A stretch of 8,806 nt of DNA from Kofleriaceae bacterium (GTDB lineage Bacteria; Myxococcota_A; Polyangia; Haliangiales; Haliangiaceae): positions 1 to 8,806 of the forward strand of contig JAHEAK010000182.1 of assembly GCA_024642805.1 (NCBI GenBank), written 5' to 3'. A model generated the notes under the pieces. That model was not told where the DNA came from. It saw nothing but the letters and a program-made list of their open reading frames with translations, and did not search any database. Each line of letters begins with the position of its first letter. Position 1 is the stretch's first letter. Positions 7,847 through 8,806 of the stretch are shown in pieces. The translations under genes were made by a program, and so were the position numbers.

Positions 7847-7873
7847 GCTCTAGCTAGAAGGTCTAGCTAGAGC
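7847..7873 (+). terminator. Perfect 11-bp inverted repeat, probable terminator of the repeat protein gene
   Basis: The arm at 7847-7857 (GCTCTAGCTAG) and its exact complement at 7863-7873 enclose a 5-nt loop, 11 nt after the stop codon. The arms contain CTAG four times in all. There is no T-run on either side. Its position between convergent genes supports a terminator role, possibly in both directions. Confidence 0.5.
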
Positions 7874-7882
7874 TGCCCAAGA

Positions 7883-7915
7883 GAGAGCAGCACCCATCTG
7901 ATCGGAGCTGCTCTC
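7883..7915. terminator. Second inverted repeat in the convergent gap
   Basis: GAGAGCAGC (7883-7891) pairs exactly with GCTGCTCTC (7907-7915) around a 15-nt loop. Its GCAGC can also pair with GCTGC at 7872-7876, which would disrupt the first hairpin. It may help end transcription from either side. From here to 8004 I see no gene. Confidence 0.35.
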
Positions 7916-7996
7916 GCCGCCAAGGCGTCAGGCAAAGAGCCAGGCGCCTTTGTGCTTTTCGGGGCACCGCATCAGGCGTCCTCGGTTGACGAGCTC

Positions 7997-8015
7997 GCCG
8001 GCGGCTAGCGCCGGC
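7997..8015 (-). terminator. Hairpin across the P450 stop codon
   Basis: GCCGGCG (7997-8003) and CGCCGGC (8009-8015) form a perfect 7-bp all-GC stem around a 5-nt loop that contains the P450 stop codon (8005-8007, minus strand). There is no T-run. It could be a 3' stability structure or part of a terminator. Confidence 0.3.
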
Positions 8016-8806
8016 TGACGCGCATCTTCAGACCGTTCTTTGGAGCGAGTGTGATCTGTTGTTTTGGCTCGACACGCTGGCCTGGCACTAGCTCGAGCTC
8101 GACGGCTTGCACCAGGGTGGCCAGGATCAGACGCGCTTCGAGCATCGCGAAGGCATGGCCGACGCACAGGCGTGGGCCGCCGCCAAAGGGCAGGTAGGCC
8201 ATCTTGGGCAGCGCCTCGCGGGCTTCCTTGGCGAAGCGCTCGGGTTCAAAGCGATCGGGCCGCGGGTAGATCGTCGGATCGCGATGCGTAAAGTAGATCC
8301 ACATGATGACCTCCGATCCGGCGGCCACCTTGTAGGGGCCAATCTCGGTGTCCTCGTGCGCCTTGCGAGCTAGGGCCGTGACCGGCGGATACAGGCGCAT
8401 GGCCTCCATCACCACTTGCTCACCATAGGGCATCGCTTCCAGATCGCGGAAGCTCGGGGGCCTGCCCTGCAAGCTGGTATCGACTTCCTCGCGCAGCTTG
8501 GCATAGGCCGCCGGATGCTGGCTGAGCAGGTAGAGCACCCAGGCCAAAGCGTTGGAGGTGGTTTCGTGGCCCGCCAAGAAGAGCGTCATGAGCTGATCGC
8601 GCAGCTCGCTCTCGCTGAGGCCTTTGCCATCGCCTTCGTCATCGACGGCATCGAGCAGTGCTTGCAAAAGGTCGCTCTTGGGCTCACCTTTGTCGCTGCG
8701 CCGCTTGTCGATGAGCGCGTAGATGACCTGATCCAGATCGGCCAGCGCTCGCTCGCCCTTGGCGCGCGAGGGCAAGGGCAGCCATTGCGGAAGGAACTGC
8801 GCGGGA
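8005..8806 (-). CDS. Cytochrome P450, C-terminal part
   Basis: This is a haem-thiolate monooxygenase fragment of 266 residues; the frame is open through the window edge, so roughly the first 180 residues of a usual bacterial P450 are missing. Numbering from the edge: P-x-W-L-P near the start fits the loop before helix G/H. The I-helix motif A-G-H-E-T-T is at 78-83, with the oxygen-activating Thr. The K-helix E-x-x-R is E134-A-M-R137, in E-A-M-R-L-Y-P-P. P-E-R-F follows, and the haem loop F-G-G-G-P-R-L-C-V-G places the Cys ligand at 214 (codon 8164-8166). All core elements are intact. The substrate cannot be inferred. The A-G-H-E-T-T and E-A-x-R-L-Y-P-P pattern is typical of soluble fatty-acid or xenobiotic-type P450s. 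The TTG at 8773-8775 is internal, not the start. No redox partner gene is in view. It is convergent with the repeat protein gene. Confidence 0.95.
   Translation of the reverse strand, partial: PAQFLPQWLPLPSRAKGERALADLDQVIYALIDKRRSDKGEPKSDLLQALLDAVDDEGDGKGLSESELRDQLMTLFLAGHETTSNALAWVLYLLSQHPAAYAKLREEVDTSLQGRPPSFRDLEAMPYGEQVVMEAMRLYPPVTALARKAHEDTEIGPYKVAAGSEVIMWIYFTHRDPTIYPRPDRFEPERFAKEAREALPKMAYLPFGGGPRLCVGHAFAMLEARLILATLVQAVELELVPGQRVEPKQQITLAPKNGLKMRVSRR

Noticed and set aside
7847..7915. Inverted repeats as insertion-sequence ends
   Set aside because: No transposase gene or target duplication is present, and the arms lie only a few bases apart as in a hairpin.
8005..8775. Complete short P450-like gene starting at the TTG at 8773-8775
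   Set aside because: The frame stays open to the window edge with family-typical residues (P-x-W-L-P), so the TTG is internal and the gene is cut by the window.

Overview
The window is GC-rich, densely coded DNA that looks chromosomal. It most resembles a myxobacterium-type lineage (Myxococcota / former Deltaproteobacteria). The reasons are the large lipoprotein hydrolase, the orphan PAS hybrid histidine kinase, the secreted Asp/Cys repeat protein of a type common in that group, and a bacterial P450. This placement is an inference from gene style; there is no rRNA or marker gene to confirm it. I see no mobile element, CRISPR array, tRNA or rRNA.

Layout. (1) Positions 2-316 (+) hold the C-terminal end of an AmpG-type MFS permease, cut by the window edge. 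(2) Positions 313-3642 (+) encode a very large predicted lipoprotein that overlaps the permease stop by 4 nt (GTGA). It has SH3-like and NlpC/P60 peptidase regions, an Ig-like region, and a second Cys/His-containing domain. Together these look like a cell-wall peptide processing and uptake unit. The NlpC/P60 core appears to have lost the segment just after the catalytic cysteine. (3) Positions 3757-6120 (+) encode a soluble three-PAS hybrid histidine kinase with a C-terminal receiver. A 9-G homopolymer sits in its translation start region. (4) Positions 6181-6783 (+) encode a type II thymidine kinase with a good promoter placed so close that the mRNA may be leaderless. (5) Positions 6981-7835 (+) encode an exported protein made of seven Cys-bracketed Ca-loop-like repeats, with glycine linkers that grow toward the C-terminus. 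(6) Positions 8005-8806 (-) hold the C-terminal half of a cytochrome P450, convergent with gene 5. Several perfect inverted repeats lie in the 7836-8015 convergent zone.

The first two genes probably work together in peptidoglycan turnover. The other genes look like independent single-gene units with no clear joint pathway. The points most worth a second look are the remodelled NlpC/P60 core in a two-module lipoprotein, the seven-repeat protein with its expanding GGC tract, and the poly-G tract at the kinase start. I did not find a convincing new defence or mobile system.
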